From assembly GCF_932274485.2 (NCBI RefSeq), contig NC_065885.2:36345062-36409061 (forward strand): DNA of 64,000 nt, given 5' to 3'. Positions within the stretch are counted from its first letter, which is position 1; each line of letters starts with the position of its first letter. The translations under genes were made by a program, and so were the position numbers. Below are positions 10,799 through 22,859 of the stretch, piece by piece. The notes below the pieces were generated by a model. That model ran no database searches. It saw only the letters and a program-made list of their open reading frames with translations, and was not told where the DNA came from. This stretch comes from Patella vulgata (Eukaryota; Mollusca; Gastropoda; Patellidae).

Positions 10799-13700
10799 TT
10801 AAACATTCTCCAAATTAGTGAATTTCAAAACCCATGCCCATTTACACGGCAATTTATTAGCAGCTATTGGCAAAATCGTGATATCAAGACCAGATGATGG
10901 TCTTGCTTTCCATTGAAAAGGGCCAGGATACCCAAGCATTGTAACGACGGTGTTTGTTTGTGGCATTGGGGCTGCTAAGCTAAGAGTAGTTCCCATTGGC
11001 CAGTCAAGTACTACAGCATAAACAGCGGAGTCTTTCATGGTATACCTGTAAATAGATAAGACATTAATAATTAAATTAGAACCCTTTGGTTGGAGCTATA
11101 CTAGATCATTACTGCCAATTTATATCTTCATGGATATGTTATAGAGTTTTGAATCTTAATCATTAAATGACGATAACTAAAATTGGTATTGGTTGATTTA
11201 AATAAAATTAATTCTTAACATTTATTCTGAATTGTGGTAATTTATTATTTTACAATAATGATGTATAACTTATAATCATTACCATATATCTGGTGTTAAT
11301 GTGTCATTTTGATGTGACCATGGTCTGGAACCCTTGATTGCTTCATTGTTGACATTTAACCACGCTCCCATGTCTCTCAGTCTCTCTTCAAATATAGGAT
11401 TAATTCTACCTTCTTTTGTCGGACCAACATTCATTAACATATTACCACCACAACTGTGTTTTTATAAAAATAAAACAGTCAATTATATTAAATTCTAAGT
11501 TTTTTATATAAATACAATAAACTGATCATGTATGTGGACATTATGTTTACGATAATAAACACAATTCCACAAATTGTAAAGCGCAATCAATGTCCATAAC
11601 TATAAACTAGTGTAGTACTTGGACTTCACTACTGGATCATGTCAAAATGACAAGATAGTAAGGAGTTAACATAAAAGTCATTGTTTTATGGTGCGTTACA
11701 CCCGACACTAGGACACATTTCATTATTTTCAGTCTAAACAAAGTAAAATGAGACAGTTTATAATACCTGACCGTTTCTACAAAAGTAGTTATCAGTTGAT
11801 GAGTTGTTAGGAAATCTTTAATTTCGGCATTTCGTCTAAAACCCCAAGCTATACTATCAATGGTCATTGCATTCTCCCATTTTCTTTTCTGTAGTACACC
11901 TTAATATAATGATTAAGATTCGTGTTATCAAAGATACATTATGCGAGATTAGATAAAGATTTGGCAGTTCTCGCTATAATAGCTAAACACAGGTAATGTA
12001 AAGGGGATATGTACAAAACAGGGGCGGATCTAGGAATTTTGAAAAGGGGGGGGGCGCTGCAAAATGAAGGCATTGACCGCGGAGACGGGGCACGCCGCTG
12101 TGGGGGGGGGGGGGTCCCAAGAAAATTATCCGTTGTTTCCTTGCATCTGTAGCCATTCCAAGAGCTATTTCCCAGACTGGTGTGTTTGAGTCATTTGGGA
12201 TCCCTACAACGGGTTGGGAACGGACATATTTGAGTCTGAGAAAAGGCACTTTCAGCAGTAAAAAAGGGCCTCTGGAAAATTTCAGTCACATTACTTTATT
12301 CGGGGCCGAGAAAACCTCATTTAAAAAAAAACCGTGCCTCAATTGTCATTGTAACCGCTGTAACGATAGTAAAAAAGAAGTCTAAATTATCCACTTTTGC
12401 GGTTAATCATCAATGGATATTGACCAGTAGATCGGATTCAAATCTAATGAAAAACAGACACATAAGATGGCATCGCGAGTTGATTATGGTCTTGTCATGT
12501 TAACAAATGTCTAATTAAAAGTTCATATAACATTTCAGGCCTAAAGAAAGACCCGAAATAGGCATATTTAGCTCTTGCATAATGTATGTTTAATTAACCA
12601 GTTGAAATGTCAAGTGATGACAGTCACATTGGTGCTCAACCAATGTCAAATAGAGCTGACTGAATACTATTTAATCCTAGTTGCACTGGACAGAATAATT
12701 AAATTATAATAATCATGTCCTTTAAAATAATGATCTGTACGACGGTGTGCTTTCTATTTTTGAAAGACACGATACCACTTCTAATATGTTTGTTTAAATG
12801 GTGACGCTATTACTCAAGGGAACCCTTATTTACAGTAGCATGAACATCTAATACCATTATTTTGTTTTAAAATTTTACATAGCTACCCAGGTTATCAGCA
12901 TTCGATACTTGTTTTATATGCTGTCCTCCCTGGGACATACTTTCTACATTGGAAGCAAACTAATTACCAGGTTGATATCTGTCTGAGCAAGTCAAGAAAC
13001 CACCATGATGACAGGTTGCATCGCTGCCCCATCTATCGTTTGTTACCACAGTATCTTTGACTGGGCTGGAAACAGTATATTAATAATATATAAACGTATG
13101 CAACATAGTAAATTAAAATGTATTAAAGGGACAATAACACTCTTGCTGACTTGACAGCTCCAGAAAATAAATAATAGCCTTATTCTAAGTATTAGATGTT
13201 TAAGTATCCTACCTGTTGTGTAAATTATCCATTAAATCCTATTTTACTTGTCCAGAGGCTTCGAAAACATTTTTAAATCCAAGTCACATTTGAAAAGCTT
13301 TACGTTAGGCTTTTCAAATCATTTAGTTGAATTTTTCCAATTTTTTAAATTAGGTGTGTTAAGATAAAATTTGTATCATCAATTAATTGGAATATTGTAA
13401 AATAGTACAATTTGTTGACCAGAATAAAGATTGGGACATATTATTCAGTTACAACAAAAGTGGTATTGAGCCTTTAAATTAGGTATCTTGGGCTGATCAG
13501 AAATTACCCATCATCGAACTTATTCAAGGTAATCATGTAATTAGCTATTCACCAACCTTCACAAAGCCCACTGAATTAGAATCCAAGTTATCATCTTACC
13601 TTTCATTATACAACCAGGCTATAAAATCTGTTGACTTCCAATAATCACTTGAAGCCTCCCAATCGCCATCAGACCATATGACTTCCGGTTTGTAAGCGTT

Positions 13701-15874
13701 TACAATTTCATAAAGCTCTGGCAAAGTCTTTGTCTGCAATTTAGATTGCCGTATAATATAATCTCCCCTATTAATATACATTTACTTACATTCGGTTAAT
13801 TACCCAACTACGCAGAGTACGAGAACTGCAATAGTGTAGCACTACCCTGCTACACCTTTTGTGACGGAGATCAAATGTAACACCATCCTGTTCATGTAAA
13901 ACCCAAAAGACGTTAAGCACACCTTTATATTACAATAAATTGCAAAACGACACCAAAACAGATATGTGGCAATAAACCGTATTTGATATATACAAATCTA
14001 TGACCTCAATATGACTAGAATATGACTTCATGTTGTAACACATAGCCCTTAAAAACCGTGTTCTTATGTGTTCATAAAGCAGAACACACCTTTGACACAA
14101 CAACTATAACCGAATAAGAAATTAACTCTGGTGAACACCCATTTAACATCTGAATTGTAAATATACTTACATTGACAAAGTTTTGAGTTGTAAAATTATT
14201 GGCCTTATCCTGTAAATACAAAGGATGGAACCATTCAAAAAGAGAATGGTACAAACCAAAATGAAGTGATGTCTTTGTTTTTATAGCATTTGCAAGCTCG
14301 CCTGAAAATAAAAATATATTTTGAAATACGACGCATGTGCAATACGACACAAATCAACTCTAATAGACAATAGAGCCTAGGGCAGATCAAAATAGTCATT
14401 GCTCTTTTAGTGACTTAACTGAACACGCTCAAGTTTGTAAACACTACTCTTGATTATTTTGATAAAGTTTGGTGTTGTTCAAGCCTATTAATTAAGAACA
14501 CTGTAGACAACTTGTAAAAAACCTCAAATACGTAGAGGAGATGGCACCTCGGCCTCCGTGGTTTTTTTTATAGAAAAGGGCAACCGCTGATACAATATTG
14601 ACAAACGATTGTAAAGATGCCTATGCGTCATCAATAGAATGTAAAGTGAATAATATTACGAGTAGATAACACTGATTAATAGATTTAAATGATCTTTGAA
14701 TCATTGATGCCTTTTGATATGCCTATGTGTATTATGAGTATGTGTTTGCGTTAGGCGGTATTATCTGGTTCAGTGATATTGTCTGCAGCAACGCATGCTG
14801 AGATAAGATTAATAGTATATTAAATCTTTTAAATCAGCGAGGTACAAGCTCCACTGTTTCTACAGTGAACGGATGACAGTATTCATATTGTTTCAAAATT
14901 TTTAACAATTATGGATACAATGTAGGCCTATCAATCCATTCAGCACAATAAAACAATGACTTTGCTTCTGGGACATTGGTAAAAGCCCCATGTCAACATT
15001 TTATATTTATGGAGTTTGGAATGTTTTATCGTCTTTTAGGACCATTAGCATTATATTTTATATTGTTAGATATCTGGCTATAGATCTTACCAACGATGTC
15101 TCGTTTAGGTCCTACAGCCATTGAGTTCCAGTTAAACGAATGATTAGAGGGCCAGTTTGTAAAACCTTCATGATGCTTACTAGTAAATACGATATATCTG
15201 AAAATAAATACTGAGAAATAAAATCCATTGATTAATTATACAAATTAACGAAATCTGTAAGGTAACTCGTGAAAGTCTATTCAACCATGATAACCACGAT
15301 GCTGTATCACAGTTAAAAACGTACAACATATTGAGAACATGGTTATTGTGTGCATATAGCATATTCTACAAGCCAACAGTGAGGATGATTCCACAATAGA
15401 TGCATTGTGTCCCATAAAGTGTGACAGACAGACAATAGTCCCATGCTTTCGTCGATGGGGGCATTAACGTACGAAACTAAATGAACAATGTATATTGACT
15501 TACTCTGCTCCAGAAGAATTAAAAATGTCTGCCCATTCATTGGCATCATAGAATTCAGCAGTAAATTGTTCAGCAAAATCAGCATAAGTAAAATCTGGTC
15601 TATAATTAGCTTTCATATAGTTGTCAAACGCTTGTAATTTGTCTCCTTTCCAATACGTCCAAAACCACGCCACCATACCATACGGAGGAAATGATATTGA
15701 CGGTACCGAGAATACTCCCCAATGAATAAAAATACCAAGCTTTGCTTCATCATACCAGGATGGTAGTGGTCTACTGTCTATTGATTCCCATGTTGGGTCG
15801 TATCTAACTGCCGATGTGTAGTCACACCCTAAAAGCAGCAAGGCAGAATATAAACATGTACACGAGAGTAACAT
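10799..15874 (-). CDS. Alpha-L-fucosidase gene C (GH29), complete, 8 exons, 463 aa
   Basis: Exons: 15874-15504, 15197-15091, 14301-14171, 13733-13600, 13065-12968, 11899-11767, 11453-11283, 11045-10799. Every exon length equals that of gene B, all junctions are GT-AG, and the 1392 nt form one open frame. It starts with a Leu-rich signal peptide ([15 protein letters not shown]) and carries [21 protein letters not shown] with both pocket His residues, the nucleophile Asp225 in [14 protein letters not shown] and [16 protein letters not shown]. It should hydrolyse terminal fucose from glycans in the secretory, lysosomal or extracellular space; the substrate cannot be told. AATAAA overlaps the stop (10800-10795). 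Introns resemble those of pseudogene D, so the two arose by duplication of a whole genomic segment. It looks fully functional. Confidence 0.94.
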
Positions 15875-16134
15875 TCTTATTCAAACTGTGGCAAGTAGAC
15901 TAAACGTATTTCTTGTAAGTTTCAAAGATAAAGCAGGATTTAACAGCTGTCATAGGCGGGTGTATTTCGTCCAGAACCCACGAGTTTTAGTTTTAGTCAC
16001 TAGTATACGCTAATAGTATGAGCGGCCAATAGTTCACTGCTTAGTAGCGTACCATTAAAACTGTTTCGATTTATAGACCAAACATTACTTTGATGTGTTT
16101 TTGTATCGGAAGTCAGTTATTTTGATATTTATTT

Positions 16135-16372
16135 AAATGAAATAGCGTTTAACGTCCTACTGTTCTTCTCCGGCTGGGCTAATTCGGAATGACATACGTC
16201 ATACAGTGTTCTATGGGGGAAATTTGCTTGGATAGCAGCGCTACGGTCTAATCTTGTATGGAATTCCATCTGCCAAGGGACCTTTTACGCGCACGCGTAG
16301 GTGTACGCGTCAACTCGGTTTCCCGTACCATCCAAACGACTGACTATACGTTCTCCCTTGTCAGGGCAATGT
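16135..16372 (-). mobile_element. SINE S1 copy abutting pseudogene D
   Basis: Reverse-orientation S1 body and tail (AAATGAAATAGCGTTTAACG, then ctactgttcttctccggctgg, then ctgccaagggacc, then ccttgtcagggca). Its 5' end directly joins the truncated exon 7 of fucosidase pseudogene D, so the insertion or an associated deletion removed the 3' end of that gene. Confidence 0.75.
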
Positions 16373-18164
16373 GTCATTGTGACGTGACCATGGTCTAGAT
16401 CTAGAACACTTGATTGCTTCGTTGTTTACATTTAACCACGCTCCCATATATCTCAGTCTCTCTTCAAATATAGGATTAATTCTACCTTCTTTTGCAGGAA
16501 CAACATTCATATATTACCACCACCGCTGTGTTTTTATAAAAATAAAACAGTCAATTATATTAAATTCTAAGTTATTTATATAAATACAATAAACCGACCA
16601 TGTATGTGGACATTTTGTTTACGACGATAAATAAAATGCCATAAATCGTGAATTGCAATTAATGGCTACAACTACAAATTACATATAGTGTAGTACTTGG
16701 ACATCACTTCTGGATCGTATCGAAATGCCAAGATGGCAAGTAGTAAATATACATTTCCTAGTTTTATGTTGCGTTACATCAAAGTCTAAACAAAGTTAAC
16801 TTTCATAACATAAAACCGGTTATAATCACCTGACCGTTTCTAAAAAGTAGTTATTAATTGATGAGTAATTGTTAGGAAATCTTTAATTTCGGCGCTTCGT
16901 CTAAAATCCCGAGCTATACTATCAATGGTCATGGTATTTTCCCATTTTCTTTTCTGTAGTACACCTTAATTGAAAGTTTAATTGTATTTTTGGTCTTGTG
17001 CATGTTCACATCATATAATGTTCAAGAATCGGGTTAATTAATGAACCAGTTGAAATATCAAGTGATAACAGCCCCCAAAGTGATGGCACCAAAGCAGTAG
17101 ATATGTGGCAATAAACCGTATTTGATATATACAAATAAATCTATGACCTCAACAGGACTTCAAGTTGTGTTCTTGTAATACGTAACACTTGAAAACCGAG
17201 TTCCTCTAAATATGTGTTTATATAGTAGAATGCATTTCTAATAAAACGGAAAAGACATCAGCACTGACAAACACATAATATATACATCTGATGTATATTT
17301 ACATTGACAAAGATTACCTTTTCCTATAAATACAAAGGATGGAACTAGTAATTCAAAACAAGAATGGTATAAACCAAAACGAAGGCTTTGTTTTTTATAG
17401 CACTTGCAGGTTCACCTGAAAATAAAAGAATTTTGAAATTGTATGTATTTTCTTTAAGAAAATAAAGAGGGAAAGTGGGAACAATACATAGCGTGACGCT
17501 GATCAAAACAGCTTTAGCCCTTTAGTGACTTAACTGAACACGCCCATCTTTAAAACACTAACCTGGATTATTCTGATAAAGTTCTAAGTTGTTCAAACAG
17601 ATTAATTAAAACATTGGGGTGGGGGCGACTTAATTGTAAAGAACTTAGATAAGTAGATCGCACCTTGACCTCCATGTTCGATGACAGAAAAGGGCTACCG
17701 TTGATACATTGACAAGCGAATGTAACGTGAATTTTACGAGTAGATAACACTGACTAATAGATTTGAATGATTATTGGATCATTTATGCCCTTTGATCTGC
17801 TACTTTTAGCCTTTATATGTACGGTCTAAAAGTCAGCCAAGAATACCAAGCTTTGCCTTATCATACCAGGATGAATTGTTTCAATGGCATTTAGTAATTG
17901 AACTGGGGCATACAGGTCACAATTCTATGGAATACAATTACTGCTTATTCATATTTTATCATTGCTTGGTAATGACTAGAGAAGCCTAGTCGAAACGTCG
18001 CTCAGTAAGAAGCAGTAATTGTATTCCATAGAATTGAGACCTGTATACATACCAGGATGGTAGTGGTCTATTGATTCCCATGTTGGATCGTATCTAACTG
18101 CCGATGTGTAGTCACTTCTCAAGAGCAGCAAGATGGAATACACACAAGTATACGCCAGTAACAT
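16373..18164 (-). pseudogene. Alpha-L-fucosidase pseudogene D
   Basis: Broken duplicate of gene C. Recognisable pieces are exon 1 (18164-18059 continuing at 17872-17830, split by an insertion), exon 3 (about 17414-17303, shortened), exon 6 (about 16964-16830, with an extra stretch and altered residues) and exon 7 (about 16528-16373, with a small deletion and a truncated end). Exons 2, 4, 5 and 8 were not found. Intron sequences between 16540 and 17250 closely track gene C introns (for example ATGTGGCAATAAACCGTATT occurs in both). The signal peptide start is still readable (MLLAYTCVYSILLLL). It cannot encode an enzyme. Confidence 0.88.
17874..18047. mobile_element. 174-bp insertion in pseudogene D exon 1, with target duplication
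   Basis: Flanked by exact 12-bp repeats CATACCAGGATG (17862-17873 and 18048-18059), the second copy resuming the fucosidase exon. Internally it has inverted arms (left CAATTCTATGGAATACAATT; the right arm is its near complement), giving a hairpin of about 35 bp per arm, and a word CTAGTCGAAACGTCG. A related fragment lies at 41934-42055. The duplication proves mobility; the family is not identified. The tail resembles 3' ends of some non-LTR or Penelope-like elements, a weak guess. Confidence 0.75.
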
Positions 18165-18181
18165 CGTTATTCGAACTGTGG

Positions 18182-18990
18182 CAAGTAGGCTAAAAAAACT
18201 AGATAAAGTAGGATTTAACAGCTGTCATCGGCGGGCGTAATTTTTTCCATTATGGAAGACCAAACAGCTCTTTATTCGGCGTTCTTGATTCATAATCATT
18301 CTTACTTCTTAATTTGTTGTCGTCTTTCGGCATTTGTATACTAAAATTAACATGTTTATCTTAATATCAATATTTGTTTTACAAATCATTTTTATATCAG
18401 ATTTTTAAGTTGTATCTTTGTTTAATTATATTGAAATATAACGATAGAATTTCTTTTAGAAAATCAAAATATTACATTTACATTACATCTGAAACATACA
18501 ATGAAAAACAAATCTAGATTTAAAAAATTCCAAATACAAATCACCAAATACTAATCTTGCACAACCATTGTCAAAAGCTATTTCTCCAAATTCATCTAAC
18601 CTAAATATTATGACCACAGATGACGCTAGTGGTGGGCTGTCAAAAGGCTCTTCATAAAGGATACATATAATTATCTCCCGCTATATCGTCTAATTGCCAA
18701 TGATGAATCTTACCAATATTTTTTTTTATAGCAATGTCTTTGCTCCGATATAAATTTCTGGCTTTGGCGATATTACGACCCTTATCTGACGACAGTCATG
18801 AAATGACATGCATGTATGAACGACTTTCAAAAATGGCTTAGTTTTACTATTCTGTATTAATGATAATGTTGTTCCCTATTAAAGATACGTTCCTGCGTGC
18901 AAACTGGGTGATTTGATGATGTATTTGGACTAAAAACACATTCAAACTAATTAATCTATCAACATTTGCTTCAAATACTTCACAAAAAAT
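18182..18990. other. AT-rich intergenic stretch at the orientation switch
   Basis: Sequence upstream of pseudogene D. No gene or recognised repeat was seen. Confidence 0.4.
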
Positions 18991-19122
18991 CCGGTTTCCT
19001 CCCACTGCTAAAGACCCCTACGCGCAAGCGAATTATTGAAATAAAATTAAACCATATGTTAGTCCCGAAATGACCTAGTTTGTGTCGAGTGGACGTTAAA
19101 CCCCAATTCTCTCTCTCTCTTC
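18991..19122 (+). mobile_element. SINE S2, 3' end
   Basis: Plus-orientation S2 tail: GGTTTCCTCCCACTGCTAAA, cgcgcaagcgaattattg, TAGTCCCGAAATGACCTAG, GTGTCGAGTGGACGTTAAAC and a (TC)n end. The head is missing (5'-truncated). Confidence 0.8.
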
Positions 19123-19501
19123 CCAAAAAACTGTTTTCGCGAGGGAATACTCTACTATAAAAAATCTATTAAAAGAAGTCATGTTTGTGTAACGTGACTT
19201 TGCTAACGCACTACCTAGCAACTGGTGCGAACCAGGAGGAGAATTTATTCACAAGACGATATTGTCTTTAATTACTAACCACGTGTTTTTTTATCTCAGA
19301 AAGTGGTGTACGTTTAGCTCTTCATCCAGCGCCCAATCATCGCGTGCTTCCTTTGCCGTGACGCGAGCCGTTTAGGGGAACCCTTACATGTTTGTCCTGT
19401 ATGCAAGACTGGATATTTCTACTTTCCATATATACCAAAATTGCCATACTTTTATTGGAAATAAGCACCCGATAAATACTTTTCTGGGAAAGTATCTTTA
19501 A

Positions 19502-19800
19502 AGGAGACGCGGTGGCTCTGTGGATGGGCGCTATACCGGTGTTGACAGAAAAAATTCTTCTGGATTTTTCTACACTGTTGCAATTTTTAGTGGTGCAGGA
19601 CGGATAAAAAGCGTATCGTCATTCGGATGGTATGAAAAGCGGAGGTCCCGTGTCCGTAATTCAGAAGATGGAATTCGAAATAGAAGTATGCCGTAGCGCC
19701 GCTGTCCGGACACAATTTTCCTCACAGTTTACTGTATGACGTATGCCAGTCTTTTGCAGAGTCGGTGCAGAATGTCGGGCGTTAAATCTCATTTCATTTC
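19502..19800 (+). mobile_element. SINE S1, near full-length diverged copy
   Basis: Starts GGAGACGCGGTGGCTCTGTG, homologous to the S1 tRNA-like head, keeps tggatttttctacac, cattcggatggta, ggaggtcccgtg, gtagcgccgctgtcc and GGGCGTTAAATCTCATTTC. The B-box region is deleted. It is more diverged than the copy at 10229, so older. Confidence 0.72.
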
Positions 19801-19911
19801 TGCTTACTATTAAAACACAACCGAACGTCATTGCTACTAAACTTTGGATTCTACAAGATGTAGTTCATATACTGACCTGCTTTGACTGATAACCCCGATG
19901 TTTGACTTATA

Positions 19912-20215
19912 TGGTAGGGTTGGGTGGCCGAATGGCTCACGCGTGAGCGTTGCATCATCAGGTCTATCATTGGTCATGTGGCGTGGTTTTAGGGAGAGGG
20001 GTTTAATATAGGTTATGGCTGTTCCCCAATCCCTATTAAGATACAAATCTGAATAAAAAGGTTTCTTATATAAAAAAGGGCGTGATTTCGATTCCCCAGT
20101 AATACGTGACAAGGCGTACGGTCACCTGTCCAACCTCGTGGGTTGGCTCCGGGTCCTCTGGTTTCCTCCCACTGCTAAAAACCCCTACACACTAGCGAAT
20201 CATAAATAAAATAAT
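19912..20215 (+). mobile_element. SINE S2 copy with head, internally expanded
   Basis: Head GGTGGCCGAATGGCTCACG resembles the A-box side of a class II (Ser/Leu-like) tRNA, and GATTTCGATTCCCC is the B-box; about 90 bp of extra sequence (19985-20080) separates them from their normal spacing. The body AACCTCGTGGGTTGG and GGTTTCCTCCCACTGCTAA follows. The tail is lost. Confidence 0.65.
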
Positions 20216-20666
20216 GACCTATTATACTCCATTTTTCTATCTCTTATAATATGTATTTCATCGTTGGCTTTGTATGCAACTGATATTAAAATGCTACATA
20301 GTGAGTCTGTTGATCAGATCATGCAAATATCTTCCTGATAGTTCTGAAAACATAAATCCTTCAAATTCTATTTTATTTCATAAATCTGCGTTCGGTGTGG
20401 AAGGTTTAACAACGTCCCCGTTAATAGAAAGAACTGACAACCAGTATAATATAAAATTGATTTAAATCGCTTTATTGGACTAGCAGCTCTTCATTCAAAA
20501 ACAAATAGGTGTACGTCAACTCCGTGTACTTGTCATGATGCTTGGTAATTTTCGGGAAAAGAAGGTGCACAAGTACGAAACATATTCGAGGTCACAAAGA
20601 TAAAGCCACCAGAATACGTCTTGAACCTATTTCTGTGATAAGTGTGAATATTGAAATTATGAATCC

Positions 20667-20824
20667 GGGGGCCTGTTTCACGAAATTTTAAGTAAGATAA
20701 AATCCAAATTTTAGTAATTTAATTGGATAGTATTAGATTGATTTTAGTGCTTAGCCAATCAAAATTGAAGTATCTACTAAAATTTGGATTTTATCTCTAG
20801 TTAAAATTTCGTGAAACAGGGCCC
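20667..20824. mobile_element. MITE-like foldback element
   Basis: About 158 bp with long inverted ends: left GGGGGCCTGTTTCACGAAAT continuing through TAAAATCCAAATTTTAGTA, right the complement ending TTTCGTGAAACAGGGCCC. Arms of about 50 bp with few mismatches enclose a loop of about 50 bp. This is the architecture of a non-autonomous DNA transposon. No coding capacity. A target duplication was not clear. Confidence 0.82.
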
Positions 20825-20968
20825 AGTTCGACAGTCCATAAAAATAAAAAAAAGACATATAAATCAGGGTTAAGGCGTAGTTATAGGCCAGTGACTCGGT
20901 GAATCCTGTGATATTTCGGTAATTACCTGACAGTGATAATCCAACAGTTAAATCAACACTTCAGCTAA

Positions 20969-21091
20969 CGATGAAATGAAATGAAATGGGGTTTACCGTA
21001 CTTCTGTTCTGCTCCGACTGAGCTAATATAGACGTCCGATAGGTTTGATACAGCAGAGAAAATTAATAATTACATTGTTAATCTTAATACT

Positions 21092-21149
<58 letters not shown>

Positions 21150-21340
21150 GGGGGGTAGAGAGCTGGGATTGCAAGGAAAAGGGTGCTTGAACAGTACATA
21201 TGGATTCAATTTAAAACAGTATACTGGTGGATTGCAAAGTACAGGAAGGTGGACGACCAGAACATTGTAGATGGATGATACAATATTAGCCCGGAGCAGA
21301 ACAGTAGGACATTGAACCCCATTTCGTTTCATTTCCATAA
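20969..21340. repeat. S1 tail fragments and a compound microsatellite
   Basis: A reverse S1 tail (20969-21050), a (GT)n then (GA)n microsatellite (about 21093-21150), and a plus S1 tail (about 21294-21340, CAGAACAGTAGGACATTG) lie together. The two S1 tails in opposite orientation suggest nested or repeated insertions. Confidence 0.65.
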
Positions 21341-22022
21341 ACACGGATGATTCGAATTTCGGTGCACAATGTTATGTCCCCCGCCTTTTTCGCAATTATT
21401 TACAAATTTTGTGGACCCTCTAAATCTATATTAAGGGTCAACAGATCTCGAATGGGTTTGATTTTATATATATTAAGGATCGAACGATCTCGAATGGGTT
21501 TGATTTTGACGCAATGTTCCCTTTTCCGAAAACATTGTTAGCACGATAAATGCTATATTCTTAACATATTTTTTATAAATTGGTTCGAAGCATTGGGATC
21601 AATTGCAGCTATTTTTCGTCTTTCCTTAAACCGCTCGAAGTGTTGCACCATTGTGCTCTTAATTAATTACCTTAAAAAAGAAGGTTATGAGCGGCAGTGC
21701 TATCAACCCTCTCTGAGTCGAAGCAAGGGTGGCAACACTGATAGGTTAGCTTGCCACTCACCATCCAGCGGTCATGATTACGTTACGTCTGATCACTTTT
21801 TTCCAGGAACACCGCGTTAGCTTGGTGTATTTGGGTCATTTTGCTCCTAGTTAATTACCTTAAAAACAAGATTCCCTTTTCCGAGGGGGTTCGGCTGCGG
21901 AAATGTATGTATCGTCCTCCCATTCCTACACTGTGCTGGACTAGCTTTACTAGCTGGATCTTGACTAAAGAAAATTTATACTTTGAAAGTGGGAATTTAA
22001 CTACTTTTGATTAAATGGAGAG
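21341..22022. other. Intergenic stretch with a short two-unit repeat
   Basis: About 21430-21510 holds two roughly 45-bp units sharing CTCGAATGGGTTTGATTTT. Elsewhere no gene or known repeat is recognised. Confidence 0.45.
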
Positions 22023-22262
22023 AAGAGGTGTCCGAATGGCTTAACACGTGCGCGTTAGATCATAAGGTTTGTTATCGAGACAAGTGGCGTGGTTTCGATT
22101 CCCGGGATTGCCTTCCAATCTCGTGGGTTTTCTATCTCTAGGTTCTCCGGTGTTCTCCCACTCTAAAAGAGTTCTACCTGAAAGCGAATTGTTGACATAA
22201 AATTCAACCATAAGTTAGTCCCGAAATGTCGAGTGGACGTTAAATTCCATTTCTCTCTCTCC
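22023..22262 (+). mobile_element. SINE S2, full-length copy
   Basis: About 240 bp. The tRNA-like head GGTGTCCGAATGGCTTAACA (A-box region) is followed by GGTTTCGATTCCC (B-box) with a long variable region between, as in Ser/Leu-type tRNAs. The body has AATCTCGTGGGTTTTC, TTCTCCCACTC, TAGTCCCGAAATGTCGAG and TGGACGTTAAATTCC, then (TC)n. It is the reference S2 copy here and ends about 200 bp upstream of fucosidase first exon E. Confidence 0.78.
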
Positions 22263-22458
22263 CGCTATTTAATTAAATAGAACAACGGTCGGGCTTTAAG
22301 GTTTAGTGAGTTCTGGTTTTATATTCGTACCTTGCATATCTAGGAAAATGTCACCTGGGCTCCAGATGACAATCTTGTGGTTTTCAATGATAACCTATTT
22401 TGAATTAACTCAAGAAAAATCAATTTCTTAGAAATTGGTGTACAAGAGCAGACTGAAA

Positions 22459-22805
22459 ATGAGAGCTCCTGCATATTATGTTGTCCTATTGACATTTACA
22501 GTACTTCTGCAATTTGTCACTAGTTACGATCCAACCTGGCCATCTATAGATTCGAGACCACTTCCCGCGTGATACGATGAAGCTAAACTCGGCATCTTCA
22601 TCCATTGGGGTGTATTTTCCGTTCCTAGTCTAGGCAGTGAATGGTTTTGGTACACATGGCAACATCTTCATGGAGGAGCCGAAACAAATTATATGAAAAA
22701 CAATTATAGACCCGATTTCACTTATGCAGACTTCGGGCCACAATTTACCGCAGAATTTTTCGATGCAAACCAATGGGCAGATATGTTCAAAGCTTCTGGT
22801 GCGGA
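22459..22805 (+). pseudogene. Lone fucosidase first exon E with nonsense codon
   Basis: An ATG at 22459, a hydrophobic leader and [16 protein letters not shown] match exon 1 of the other copies. The conserved Trp codon after LPA is TGA (22570-22572). After it the frame stays open through [19 protein letters not shown] and [15 protein letters not shown] to a proper GTAAGT donor at 22806. No exon 2 to 8 homologue was found before gene F begins at 27589. Best read as a first exon left by an incomplete duplication or deletion and dying by a single nonsense change; a short secreted peptide of about 37 residues is conceivable but unsupported. Confidence 0.88.
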
Positions 22806-22859
22806 GTAAGTATTTATGTTACTTGTAGAATAGTCACTGCAGATATGTATGTCAAAAAC

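Noticed and set aside
21084-21344. Open frame rich in Ser-Leu and Thr-His repeats
   Set aside because: Produced by the (GT)n/(GA)n microsatellite.
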